From Pseudomonas plecoglossicida NBRC 103162 = DSM 15088 (GTDB lineage Bacteria; Pseudomonadota; Gammaproteobacteria; Pseudomonadales; Pseudomonadaceae): a stretch of 64,000 bases of DNA. Where the stretch lies: the NCBI RefSeq assembly GCF_000730665.1, contig NZ_BBIV01000003.1, positions 1 through 64,000 of the forward strand. The letters run 5' to 3'. The position numbers were made by a program, and so were the translations under genes. A model generated the notes under the pieces. It was not told the origin of the DNA and ran no database searches. It saw only the letters and a list, made by a program, of their open reading frames with translations. Below, piece after piece: positions 56,950 through 64,000 of this stretch; the stretch's first letter is position 1; every line of letters starts with the position of its first letter.

Positions 56950-58776
56950 ATGCACCCGCGCATCCTTGAGGTCACCCAACGGCTGATCGAACGCAGCCGT
57001 GCCACCCGTGAACGCTACCTGAAGCTGATTCACGGCGCGGCCAGTGACGGACCCATGCGGGCCAGCCTGCAATGCGCCAACTTCGCCCATGGCGTGGCCG
57101 GGTGCGGCACCGACGACAAGCAGAGCCTGCGGCTGATGAACGCGGCCAACGTGGCCATTGTCTCGGCCTACAACGACATGCTGTCGGCCCACCAGCCCTA
57201 CGTGCACTTCCCCGAACAGATCAAGCAGGCCCTGCGCGAGGTCGGCTCGGTCGGCCAGTTTGCCGGCGGTGTGCCGGCCATGTGCGATGGCGTGACCCAG
57301 GGTGAGCCTGGCATGGAGCTGGCCATCGCCAGCCGTGAAGTGATCGCCATGTCCACCGCAGTGGCGCTGTCGCACAACATGTTCGATGCGGCGCTGATGC
57401 TCGGTATCTGCGACAAGATCGTGCCCGGGCTGATGATGGGCGCGCTGCGCTTCGGCCATCTGCCGACCATTTTCGTGCCCGGCGGGCCGATGGTTTCGGG
57501 CATTTCCAACAAGCAGAAGGCCGATGTCCGCCAGCGCTATGCCGAGGGCAAGGCCAGCCGCGAGGAGCTGCTGGAGTCGGAAATGAACTCCTACCACAGC
57601 CCTGGCACCTGCACCTTCTACGGCACCGCCAACACCAACCAGCTGGTGATGGAAGTCATGGGCCTGCACCTGCCCGGAGCATCGTTCGTCAACCCGTACA
57701 CCCCGCTGCGCGATGCCCTCACTGCCGAGGCCGCGCAGCAGGTCACGCGCCTGACCAAGGCCAGTGGCAGCTTCATGCCGCTGGGCGAGATCGTCGACGA
57801 GAAGGCGCTGGTCAACTCGATCGTCGCCTTGCACGCCACCGGCGGCTCGACCAACCACACCCTGCACATCCCGGCGATCGCCCAGGCGGCTGGTATCCAG
57901 CTGACCTGGCAGGACATGGCCGACCTCTCCGAGGTGGTGCCGACCCTGTCCCACGTCTACCCCAACGGCAAGGCCGATATCAACCACTTCCAGGCCGCGG
58001 GCGGCATGGCCTTCCTGATCCGTGAGCTGCTCGATGCCGGGCTGCTGCACGAAGACGTCAATACCGTGGCCGGCCCCGGCCTGCGTCGCTACACCCAGGA
58101 ACCGTTCCTCGACAACGGCAAGCTGGTGTGGCGCGAAGGGCCACGGCAGAGCCTGGACGAAAGCATCCTGCGCCCGGTGGCGCGGCCGTTCTCGGCCGAA
58201 GGGGGGCTGCGGGTGATGGAAGGCAACCTTGGCCGCGGGGTGATGAAAGTCTCTGCCGTGGCCCCCGAGCACCAGGTGGTCGAAGCACCGGCGCGGATCT
58301 TCCATGACCAGCAGTCGCTGGCCGATGCTTTCAAGGCCGGCGAGCTGGAGCGCGACTTCGTCGCCGTGGTGCGCTTCCAGGGCCCGCGCTGCAACGGCAT
58401 GCCCGAGCTGCACAAGCTGACGCCGTTCCTTGGTGTGCTGCAGGACCGTGGCTACAAGGTCGCATTGGTGACCGACGGGCGCATGTCTGGCGCCTCGGGG
58501 AAGATCCCGGCAGCCATTCACGTTTGTCCCGAAGCCTTTGACGGTGGCCCGCTGGCGCGGGTTCGCGACGGTGATATCGTGCGGGTCGATGGTATCGAAG
58601 GTACGCTGCGGGTCATGGTCTCGGCCGAAGAGCTGGCCAGTCGCGACCTGCCCGCGCCGCCCCAGGGCAACGACCTGGGCTGTGGCCGCGAGCTGTTCGG
58701 CTTCATGCGCATGGCGTTCAGCCCGGCAGAGCAGGGTGCGAGCGCCTTCACCTCGGCCCTGGAGAACCTCAAATGA
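56950..58776 (+). CDS. edd: 6-Phosphogluconate dehydratase
   Basis: A 608-residue IlvD/Edd-family dehydratase with a labile 4Fe-4S cluster. It makes KDPG from 6-phosphogluconate, the defining Entner-Doudoroff step. Cluster cysteines lie in [28 protein letters not shown] and the [11 protein letters not shown] region. The stop overlaps glk by 4 nt. Confidence 0.97.
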   Translation: MHPRILEVTQRLIERSRATRERYLKLIHGAASDGPMRASLQCANFAHGVAGCGTDDKQSLRLMNAANVAIVSAYNDMLSAHQPYVHFPEQIKQALREVGSVGQFAGGVPAMCDGVTQGEPGMELAIASREVIAMSTAVALSHNMFDAALMLGICDKIVPGLMMGALRFGHLPTIFVPGGPMVSGISNKQKADVRQRYAEGKASREELLESEMNSYHSPGTCTFYGTANTNQLVMEVMGLHLPGASFVNPYTPLRDALTAEAAQQVTRLTKASGSFMPLGEIVDEKALVNSIVALHATGGSTNHTLHIPAIAQAAGIQLTWQDMADLSEVVPTLSHVYPNGKADINHFQAAGGMAFLIRELLDAGLLHEDVNTVAGPGLRRYTQEPFLDNGKLVWREGPRQSLDESILRPVARPFSAEGGLRVMEGNLGRGVMKVSAVAPEHQVVEAPARIFHDQQSLADAFKAGELERDFVAVVRFQGPRCNGMPELHKLTPFLGVLQDRGYKVALVTDGRMSGASGKIPAAIHVCPEAFDGGPLARVRDGDIVRVDGIEGTLRVMVSAEELASRDLPAPPQGNDLGCGRELFGFMRMAFSPAEQGASAFTSALENLK

Positions 58777-59732
58777 AGGACCTGCTGGTTGGCGACATCG
58801 GTGGCACCAATGCCCGTTTTGCGTTGTGGCGTGACAACCAGCTGCATGACGTGAAGGTGTTCGCCACGGCGGACTACACCAGCCCCGAGCAGGCCATCGA
58901 GGCCTACCTGCACGACCAGGGCATTGCCCGAGGAGGGTTGTCGGCGGTGTGCCTGGCGGTAGCCGGGCCGGTCGATGGCGATGAGTTTCGCTTCACCAAC
59001 AACCATTGGCGCCTGAGCCGCAGTGCCTTCTGCAAGACCTTGCTGGTCGAGCAGTTGCTGCTGATCAACGACTTCTCGGCCATGGCCCTCGGCATGACGC
59101 GACTCAAGCCCGGAGAATTTAGCGAGGTGTGCCCTGGTCAGGCCGACCCGGTACGGCCGGCGCTGGTGATCGGCCCTGGGACCGGGCTTGGCGTCGGCAG
59201 CCTGCTGCGCCTGGGTGAGCGGCGCTGGCAGGCCCTGCCGGGCGAGGGCGGGCATGTCGACCTGCCGGTGGGCAATGCCCGCGAGGCGGCCCTGCACCAG
59301 CAGATTCACCAGCAGATAGGCCATGTCAGCGCCGAGACGGTGCTCAGTGGCGGTGGTCTTGTTCGTTTGTATCAGGCCATGTGCGCGCTGGACGGTGACA
59401 CGCCGCGTCACAAGACCCCGGCGCAGATCACCGATGCCGCGTTGAATGGCGAACCGCGGGCGTTGGCGGTGGTCGAGCAGTTCTGCCGTTTCCTTGGGCG
59501 GGTGGCCGGTAACAATGTGCTGACCCTGGGCGCGCGCGGTGGGGTCTATATTGTCGGCGGTGTCATCCCGCGGTTTGCCGAGTTGTTCCTGCGCAGTGGC
59601 TTTGCTGCGAGTTTTGCCGACAAGGGGTGCATGAGTGGTTACTTCGCCGGGGTGCCGGTGTGGCTGGTGACGGCGGAGTTTTCCGGGTTGCTGGGCGCCG
59701 GGGTGGCCTTGCAGCAGGCGTTGGATCATTGA
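58773..59732 (+). CDS. glk: Glucokinase
   Basis: A 319-residue bacterial glucokinase (non-ROK type). The phosphate-binding start [14 protein letters not shown] is at residues 4-17, and the ATP-binding glycine motif is [14 protein letters not shown]. It phosphorylates cytoplasmic glucose imported by the gts ABC system. The ATG overlaps the edd stop (ATGA), so the two are coupled. A long REP pair follows. Confidence 0.95.
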   Translation: MKDLLVGDIGGTNARFALWRDNQLHDVKVFATADYTSPEQAIEAYLHDQGIARGGLSAVCLAVAGPVDGDEFRFTNNHWRLSRSAFCKTLLVEQLLLINDFSAMALGMTRLKPGEFSEVCPGQADPVRPALVIGPGTGLGVGSLLRLGERRWQALPGEGGHVDLPVGNAREAALHQQIHQQIGHVSAETVLSGGGLVRLYQAMCALDGDTPRHKTPAQITDAALNGEPRALAVVEQFCRFLGRVAGNNVLTLGARGGVYIVGGVIPRFAELFLRSGFAASFADKGCMSGYFAGVPVWLVTAEFSGLLGAGVALQQALDH

Positions 59733-59756
59733 TTTGACAATGGGGCTGCTGCGCAG

Positions 59757-59844
59757 CCCAATCGCTGGCAAGCCAGCTCCTACAGGTGCCGTGTGATCCC
59801 TGGGGGCGCGGTCTCTGTGGGAGCTGGCTTGCCAGCGATTGGGG
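59757..59844. repeat. Variant REP pair with TGGCAAGCCAG core
   Basis: Inverted copies with core CGCTGGCAAGCCAGCTCC instead of the CGCCGGCAAGCCGGCTCC seen elsewhere. Both arms carry the compensating change, so the hairpin is preserved. It lies between glk and gltR. Confidence 0.85.
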
Positions 59845-59907
59845 CGCGAAGCGGCCCCTGAAGCAGGCAACAAAGACCTGTGACAACAACAAGAGGGGCG
59901 GGACACC

Positions 59908-60633
59908 TTGAGCACTGCCGGTAAATCGATCCTGATGGTCGACGACGACCAGGAAATCCGTGAGCTGCTGCAAACCTACCTGAGCCGTGCAGGTTTGCAG
60001 GTGCATGCCGAAGCCGATGGCATGGGCTTTCGTCGGGCGCTGGAAAGCACCCCGTGCGACCTGGTCATCCTCGATGTGATGCTGCCCGACGAAGACGGCT
60101 TCAGCCTGTGCCGCTGGGTGCGTCAGCACCCACGCCAGTCGCGGGTACCGATCATCATGCTGACGGCCAGTTCCGACGAAGCCGATCGGGTCATCGGCCT
60201 GGAGCTGGGCGCCGACGACTACCTGGGCAAACCGTTCAGCCCGCGTGAACTGCAGGCACGGATCAAGGCCCTGCTGCGCCGCGCGGAGTTCGGCCAGGCA
60301 GCATCGGCCAGCGCCGTACTGGCCTTCGACGACTGGCGCCTGGATACGGTCAGCCACCGCCTGTTCCACCGCGATGGCGAAGAAGTGATCCTCTCGGGGG
60401 CCGACTTTGCCTTGCTCAAGCTGTTTCTCGATCACCCTCAGCAGATCCTCGACCGCGACACCATCGGCAACGCCACCCGTGGGCGCGAGCCGATGCCACT
60501 GGACCGCATCGTCGACATGGCCGTCAGCCGCTTGCGCCAGCGGCTGCGCGACACCGACAAGCCGCCACGGCTGATTCGCACCGTGCGCGGCAGTGGCTAC
60601 CTGTTGGCAGCCCATGTCTGCTGCGCGGGTTGA
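59908..60633 (+). CDS. gltR: Glucose-transport response regulator GltR (TTG start)
   Basis: A 241-residue OmpR-family response regulator. The receiver phospho-aspartate is D56 in LVILDVMLPDEDG, with the acidic pocket MVDDDQE at the N-terminus. The C-terminal winged helix ends near RTVRGSGYLLA. The first ATG would delete the beta-1 strand, so the TTG at 59908 is chosen; GAGGGG lies 9 nt upstream. With GtrS it controls glucose transport genes. The 3' end overlaps gtrS by 20 nt. Confidence 0.93.
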   Translation: MSTAGKSILMVDDDQEIRELLQTYLSRAGLQVHAEADGMGFRRALESTPCDLVILDVMLPDEDGFSLCRWVRQHPRQSRVPIIMLTASSDEADRVIGLELGADDYLGKPFSPRELQARIKALLRRAEFGQAASASAVLAFDDWRLDTVSHRLFHRDGEEVILSGADFALLKLFLDHPQQILDRDTIGNATRGREPMPLDRIVDMAVSRLRQRLRDTDKPPRLIRTVRGSGYLLAAHVCCAG

Positions 60634-62068
60634 GCGGCGCTGGCGCCTGCTGCCCCGCTCGCTGCTGGGGCGCATGCTGCTGTTGACCCTGCTGGTGGTG
60701 CTGCTGGCCCAGGGCCTGTCCAGCCTGATCTGGGTCGCCCAGTTGCGCGCCAGCCAGTTGCAGGGGTTGCGTGCCAGCGCCAGCAGCCTTGCCCACTCGA
60801 TGAGCGCCAGTGTCAGCTACTTCCGCTCGCTGCCGGTGGCCTACCGGCCCATGGTGCTCGACCAGCTGCGCAGCATGGGCGGTACGCGCTTCTTCGTGTC
60901 GCTCAACGACAAGCCGCTGGACATGCCGGTATTGCCCGTCACACCGCGCAAACAGGCCGTCATCGAGGTGTTCCAGCAGGTGCTGCACGAGCGCCTGGGG
61001 GCACAGATGGACATCTCCGTGGAATTCGTCGGCCCCGATGATCTGCGCATCTTCAACAGCGGCCTGAAGCTCGATGAGTTGCCGCGGTCGTGGGCCCACT
61101 ATTCGCTGACCCTGGAGCCGCTCAACCCGCCGGTACTGGTCACCCAGATTCGCTTGGACGAAGGCGAATGGCTGTACATCGCCTCGCTGTTGCCCGAGCC
61201 CTACACCAGCCTTGAAACCGAGCGCCTGCCGCGTCAGCAGATCGGTTTCATCGTCCTGACCACTGTGTTGCTGTTGCTGTTCATCGGCCTGCTGGTGCAC
61301 TGGCAGAGTTGGCCGCTCAAGCGACTGGCCCGCGCGGCACGGGAACTGTCGCTGGGCGCGGATGTGGCGCCGGTGGCCGAAGGCGGCGGTAGCGAGGTGG
61401 TCGAAGTAGCGCGGGCCTTCAACAGCATGCGCGAGCGCATCAGCCGTTACCTGACCGAGCGATCGCAATTGTTCAGCGCGATATCCCATGACCTGCGCAC
61501 GCCGATCACCCGGCTGCGACTGCGTGTGGAGCTGTTGGAGGACGAGCGCCTGCAGGCCAAGTTCAGCCAGGACCTGGACGAGCTGGAGCTGCTGGTCAAA
61601 GGCGCATTGCAATGCGTGAAGGACACCGACATCCACGAGAACATCGAGCCGATCGACCTCAACCAGGTGCTGGAAATCCTCGCCGAGCCGTACCTGGGCG
61701 ATGGCCGCATCACGGTCGAGGGGCGGGCGCTGGCGCCGTATCCGGGCAAGCCCCTGGCGGTGCGGCGCTGCATCGGCAACCTGATCGACAACGCCATCAA
61801 ATATGGCGAAAGGGCCCGCCTGCGCATCATCGACAGCACCGAAGGCTTCGTGCTGCAGGTGGATGACCAGGGCCCAGGCGTTCCGCAGCAACGCCTGGAG
61901 CAGGTGTTCGAGCCGCACTTTCGCTTGGCGGGGCAGCAGCAAGGGTACGGCCTGGGGTTGGGGATCGCGCGCAACATCGCCCATAGCCATGGTGGCGAGG
62001 TGAGCTTGCTCAACTTGCGGGAGGGGGGGTTGCGGGTGACCTTGCATCTGCCGCGAGGGGTGGATTGA
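60614..62068 (+). CDS. gtrS: Sensor histidine kinase GtrS
   Basis: A 484-residue sensor kinase. Transmembrane helix 1 is near residues 19-42 and helix 2 near 208-230, with a periplasmic domain between that should sense ligand (2-ketogluconate or 6-phosphogluconate reported for GtrS). HAMP follows, then the phospho-histidine in SAISHDLRTPITRL and the ATPase with N box NLIDNAIKYGE and G boxes DQGPGVP, GYGLGLGIA. The ATG at 60614 lies within gltR. Confidence 0.93.
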   Translation: MSAARVERRWRLLPRSLLGRMLLLTLLVVLLAQGLSSLIWVAQLRASQLQGLRASASSLAHSMSASVSYFRSLPVAYRPMVLDQLRSMGGTRFFVSLNDKPLDMPVLPVTPRKQAVIEVFQQVLHERLGAQMDISVEFVGPDDLRIFNSGLKLDELPRSWAHYSLTLEPLNPPVLVTQIRLDEGEWLYIASLLPEPYTSLETERLPRQQIGFIVLTTVLLLLFIGLLVHWQSWPLKRLARAARELSLGADVAPVAEGGGSEVVEVARAFNSMRERISRYLTERSQLFSAISHDLRTPITRLRLRVELLEDERLQAKFSQDLDELELLVKGALQCVKDTDIHENIEPIDLNQVLEILAEPYLGDGRITVEGRALAPYPGKPLAVRRCIGNLIDNAIKYGERARLRIIDSTEGFVLQVDDQGPGVPQQRLEQVFEPHFRLAGQQQGYGLGLGIARNIAHSHGGEVSLLNLREGGLRVTLHLPRGVD

Positions 62069-62092
62069 GCCTGATGGCCCTATCGCCGGCAA

Positions 62093-62157
62093 TGTCACCG
62101 CCCGGTGACACACGCACCGGCCTTCGTGACATCCCGGCCAGGACGGCTGGCTAGACT
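62093..62157 (+). promoter_or_regulatory. Candidate regulated promoter of the AGE epimerase gene
   Basis: TGTCACC-N4-GGTGACA (62093-62110), then CGTGACA at 62125-62131, then TAGACT (-10 like) at 62152-62157. The two TGACA-type half-sites are 21 nt apart. The same layout recurs before gtsA. Confidence 0.5.
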
Positions 62158-62188
62158 CTGCAAACCTCAGGCATGGAAGTAGCCGCAC

Positions 62189-63412
62189 ATGGACACCCTG
62201 GATTTCCCCACCGAGCCCTGGCTCAAGGCCGAAGGCCAGCGCCTGCTGTCTTTCGCCAAGGCCTCGCGGACGGCGCATGGCTTCGCCAGCCTGGACGCAC
62301 AAGGCCGGCTGCCACCCGGCGCCACCGCCGACACCCTCAACACCGCCCGCATGACCCACAGCTTCGCGCTGGCCCACCTGCAGGGTGAACCCGGCTGCCT
62401 GGCGCTGGTCGAGCACGGTGTGGCGGCCTTGCGCGGGCCCTTGCATGACGCCCGCAACGGCGGCTGGTTCGGCGCTCCCTTCGGACTCGGCGACAACGGC
62501 AAGGCCGCCTACCTGCATGCCTTCGTCGCCCTGGCCGCCAGTTCTGCCGTGGTGGCGGGCGCCCACGGTGCGCAAGGGTTGCTGGTGGATGCGATCCGCA
62601 TCATCGAGGCGCGCTTCTGGCGTGAAGAAGAGGGTGCGTTGTGCGAGTCCTACACCAGCGACTGGCAACGCCCTGAAGCCTACCGGGGCGCCAACAGCAA
62701 CATGCACGCCACCGAAGCGTTCCTGGCCCTGGCCGATGTCACCGGCGACACCCTCTGGCTGGAGCGCGCCCTGCTCATCGCCGAACGCATCATCTACCGG
62801 CATGCCGCGATCAACGGCTTTCGCGTCAACGAACATTTCGATACGCACTGGCGACCCTTGGCAGGCTACAACGGCGATAACCCTGCCGATCACTTTCGCC
62901 CCCATGGCGTCACGCCCGGCCACGGCTTCGAATGGTCGCGCCTGCTTCTGCACCTGGAGGCGGCGCGGCGCCAGGCCGGGCTGTCGGCGCCCGAGTGGCT
63001 GCTGGAATGTGCCCGTGGCCTGTTCGACAGCGCCTGCCGACTGGCATGGAGCGTCGATGGCCAGGAAGGCATTGTCTACACCCTGGACTGGGATGGTCGG
63101 CCACAGGTGCGCGAGCGCCTCCACTGGGTGCATGCAGAGGCCAGCGCCAGCGCCGCAGCGCTCTTGCGGCGTACCGGCGAGCAACAGTATGGCCATTGGT
63201 ACCGGCGCTATTGGCAGTTCATCGACCGCCACCTCATCGACCGCAGTGCCGGCAGCTGGCACCACCAGCTCGACCCTGCGAATAAGCCGGCCGGCACTAT
63301 CTGGGCCGGCAAGCCGGACCTCTATCACGCCTATCAAGCCGTGTTGTTGCCTGGGCTGGCGCTGGCGCCCAGCCTGGCGACGGGATTGGCGGGCAATGTC
63401 ACCAAACGATGA
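62189..63412 (+). CDS. AGE-family sugar epimerase/isomerase
   Basis: A 407-residue N-acylglucosamine-2-epimerase-family protein with an alpha/alpha barrel. Conserved histidine-containing segments [24 protein letters not shown] and [17 protein letters not shown] and the late HHQLDP fit the catalytic His set of mannose/cellobiose-type isomerases. The substrate is unclear; a ketose/aldose such as mannose-fructose or glucose-related sugar is likely given the context. It lies between gtrS and gtsA. No signal peptide. Confidence 0.85.
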   Translation: MDTLDFPTEPWLKAEGQRLLSFAKASRTAHGFASLDAQGRLPPGATADTLNTARMTHSFALAHLQGEPGCLALVEHGVAALRGPLHDARNGGWFGAPFGLGDNGKAAYLHAFVALAASSAVVAGAHGAQGLLVDAIRIIEARFWREEEGALCESYTSDWQRPEAYRGANSNMHATEAFLALADVTGDTLWLERALLIAERIIYRHAAINGFRVNEHFDTHWRPLAGYNGDNPADHFRPHGVTPGHGFEWSRLLLHLEAARRQAGLSAPEWLLECARGLFDSACRLAWSVDGQEGIVYTLDWDGRPQVRERLHWVHAEASASAAALLRRTGEQQYGHWYRRYWQFIDRHLIDRSAGSWHHQLDPANKPAGTIWAGKPDLYHAYQAVLLPGLALAPSLATGLAGNVTKR

Positions 63413-63462
63413 CATTCACGCATCGCTTCGTTACCTGGCGCAGCGAGCACCCTGTTTAGACT
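63397..63462 (+). promoter_or_regulatory. Candidate regulated promoter of gtsA
   Basis: TGTCACC-N4-GATGACA (63397-63414), then CGTTACC (63429-63435), then TAGACT at 63457-63462. The spacing matches the epimerase promoter to within one base. The operator part overlaps the end of the epimerase coding region. Confidence 0.5.
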
Positions 63463-63515
63463 CCATGCAATGCAAGCGATCGACTTGCCGGCATAACAAC
63501 AAGAAAGGTACTCCG

Positions 63516-64000
63516 ATGAATTCCACGCCCCGTCTCGCTGCCGCGATCTCCCTTGCCGCTGCCCTCCCGCTCAGTGCCTTGGCCGCCGATTCCAAAGGCA
63601 GCGTCGAGGTGGTGCACTGGTGGACGTCCGGTGGCGAAAAGGCCGCGGTCGATGTGCTCAAGGCCCAGGTCGAGAAAGATGGCGTCACCTGGAAGGACGG
63701 CGCTGTCGCCGGGGGTGGCGGTGCCACGGCAATGACCGTGCTCAAGAGTCGCGCTGTGGCAGGTAACCCGCCTGGCGTGGCCCAGATCAAGGGCCCGGAC
63801 ATCCAGGACTGGGCAGCCACCGGCCTGCTCGACCAGGATGTGCTCAAGGATGTGGCCAAGCAAGAGCAGTGGGACTCGCTGCTCGACAAGAAGGTCGCCG
63901 ACACCGTGAAGTACGACGGTGACTACGTCGCCGTGCCGGTGAACATCCACCGCATCAACTGGCTGTGGATCAACCCCGAAGTATTCAAGAAGGCCGGCAT
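63516..64000 (+). CDS. gtsA: Glucose ABC transporter binding protein GtsA (partial)
   Basis: The first ~161 residues of a periplasmic sugar-binding protein; the 3' part lies beyond the window. A signal peptide ends near residue 24 (SALAAD), followed by [14 protein letters not shown], a type typical of family 1 extracellular solute-binding proteins. Downstream gtsBCD genes are expected but not visible. An AAGAAAGG ribosome site precedes the ATG. It is the glucose uptake gene expected after gltR-gtrS. Confidence 0.9.
   Translation, partial: MNSTPRLAAAISLAAALPLSALAADSKGSVEVVHWWTSGGEKAAVDVLKAQVEKDGVTWKDGAVAGGGGATAMTVLKSRAVAGNPPGVAQIKGPDIQDWAATGLLDQDVLKDVAKQEQWDSLLDKKVADTVKYDGDYVAVPVNIHRINWLWINPEVFKKAG

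Noticed and set aside
60524..63415. 963-residue minus-strand open frame
   Set aside because: Antisense to gtrS and the AGE epimerase; no domain similarity in its product.

Overview
The window reads as chromosomal DNA of a Pseudomonas of the P. putida group. The evidence is high GC content with C/G-ending codons, an Entner-Doudoroff cluster (gap, edd, glk, gltR-gtrS, gtsA), the hupN-type HU gene, a full ADI (arcDABC) operon and many paired ~35-bp putida-type REP elements with a GCCGGCAAGCCGGC-like core. From memory the gene order resembles the ptsO-to-gtsA stretch of P. putida KT2440; this was not checked by alignment. No tRNA, rRNA, IS element or CRISPR array was seen.

Layout. 81-7094 (minus): envelope and nitrogen-PTS superoperon kdsD-kdsC-lptC-lptA-lptB-rpoN-hpf-ptsN-rapZ-ptsO. 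7344-15275 (plus): lipid-asymmetry transporter mlaFEDCB, then ibaG, murA, hisG, hisD, hisC. 15308-21103: a phosphodiesterase-type lipoprotein facing a GntR/FadR regulator with a CynX-type exporter, small housekeeping genes, ndpA and hupN. 21154-30593: rlmF, valS, a small unknown gene, holC and pepA on minus; lptF-lptG on plus; an RDD membrane protein on minus. 30683-37155 (minus): a cold-shock protein and the glycine/serine catabolic operon gcvH-gcvP-sdaA-gcvT. 37789-39877: a lower-GC insert with an S-type-pyocin/colicin-E9-like DNase bacteriocin and its Im9-like immunity gene. 39988-42770 (minus): gltS and a TyrR-like sigma-54 activator (GcsR-like). 42895-50043: an unknown gene, arcC-arcB-arcA-arcD, and a second divergent arcD paralogue. 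50023-55495 (minus): haem cluster with an ECF sigma factor, FecR-type anti-sigma, STN-containing TonB receptor, haem oxygenase and a YbaN protein. 55684-64000: gap on minus; edd-glk, gltR-gtrS, an AGE-family epimerase and gtsA (cut by the window end) on plus.

How the genes work together. The lpt, kds, mla and murA genes all build or maintain the envelope. rpoN, encoded here, should drive the gcv operon. In front of gcvH I can read a GG-N10-GC sigma-54 promoter, a perfect IHF-consensus match, and three 7-4-7 sites resembling those I recall for GcsR. The GcsR-like activator, with an intact GAFTGA motif, lies about 4 kb away on the other side of the bacteriocin insert. The arc operon has an ANR/FNR box. 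The haem sigma gene has a Fur box. The gap/edd divergent region has two HexR-type operators. The AGE epimerase and gtsA share a closely matching promoter layout just downstream of gltR-gtrS.

The most accessory-looking part is the bacteriocin/immunity pair. The nuclease active site is fully intact, while the immunity protein differs from Im9 at residues normally central to nuclease binding, which suggests a private specificity pair. The rest of the window is mostly well-known core metabolism.
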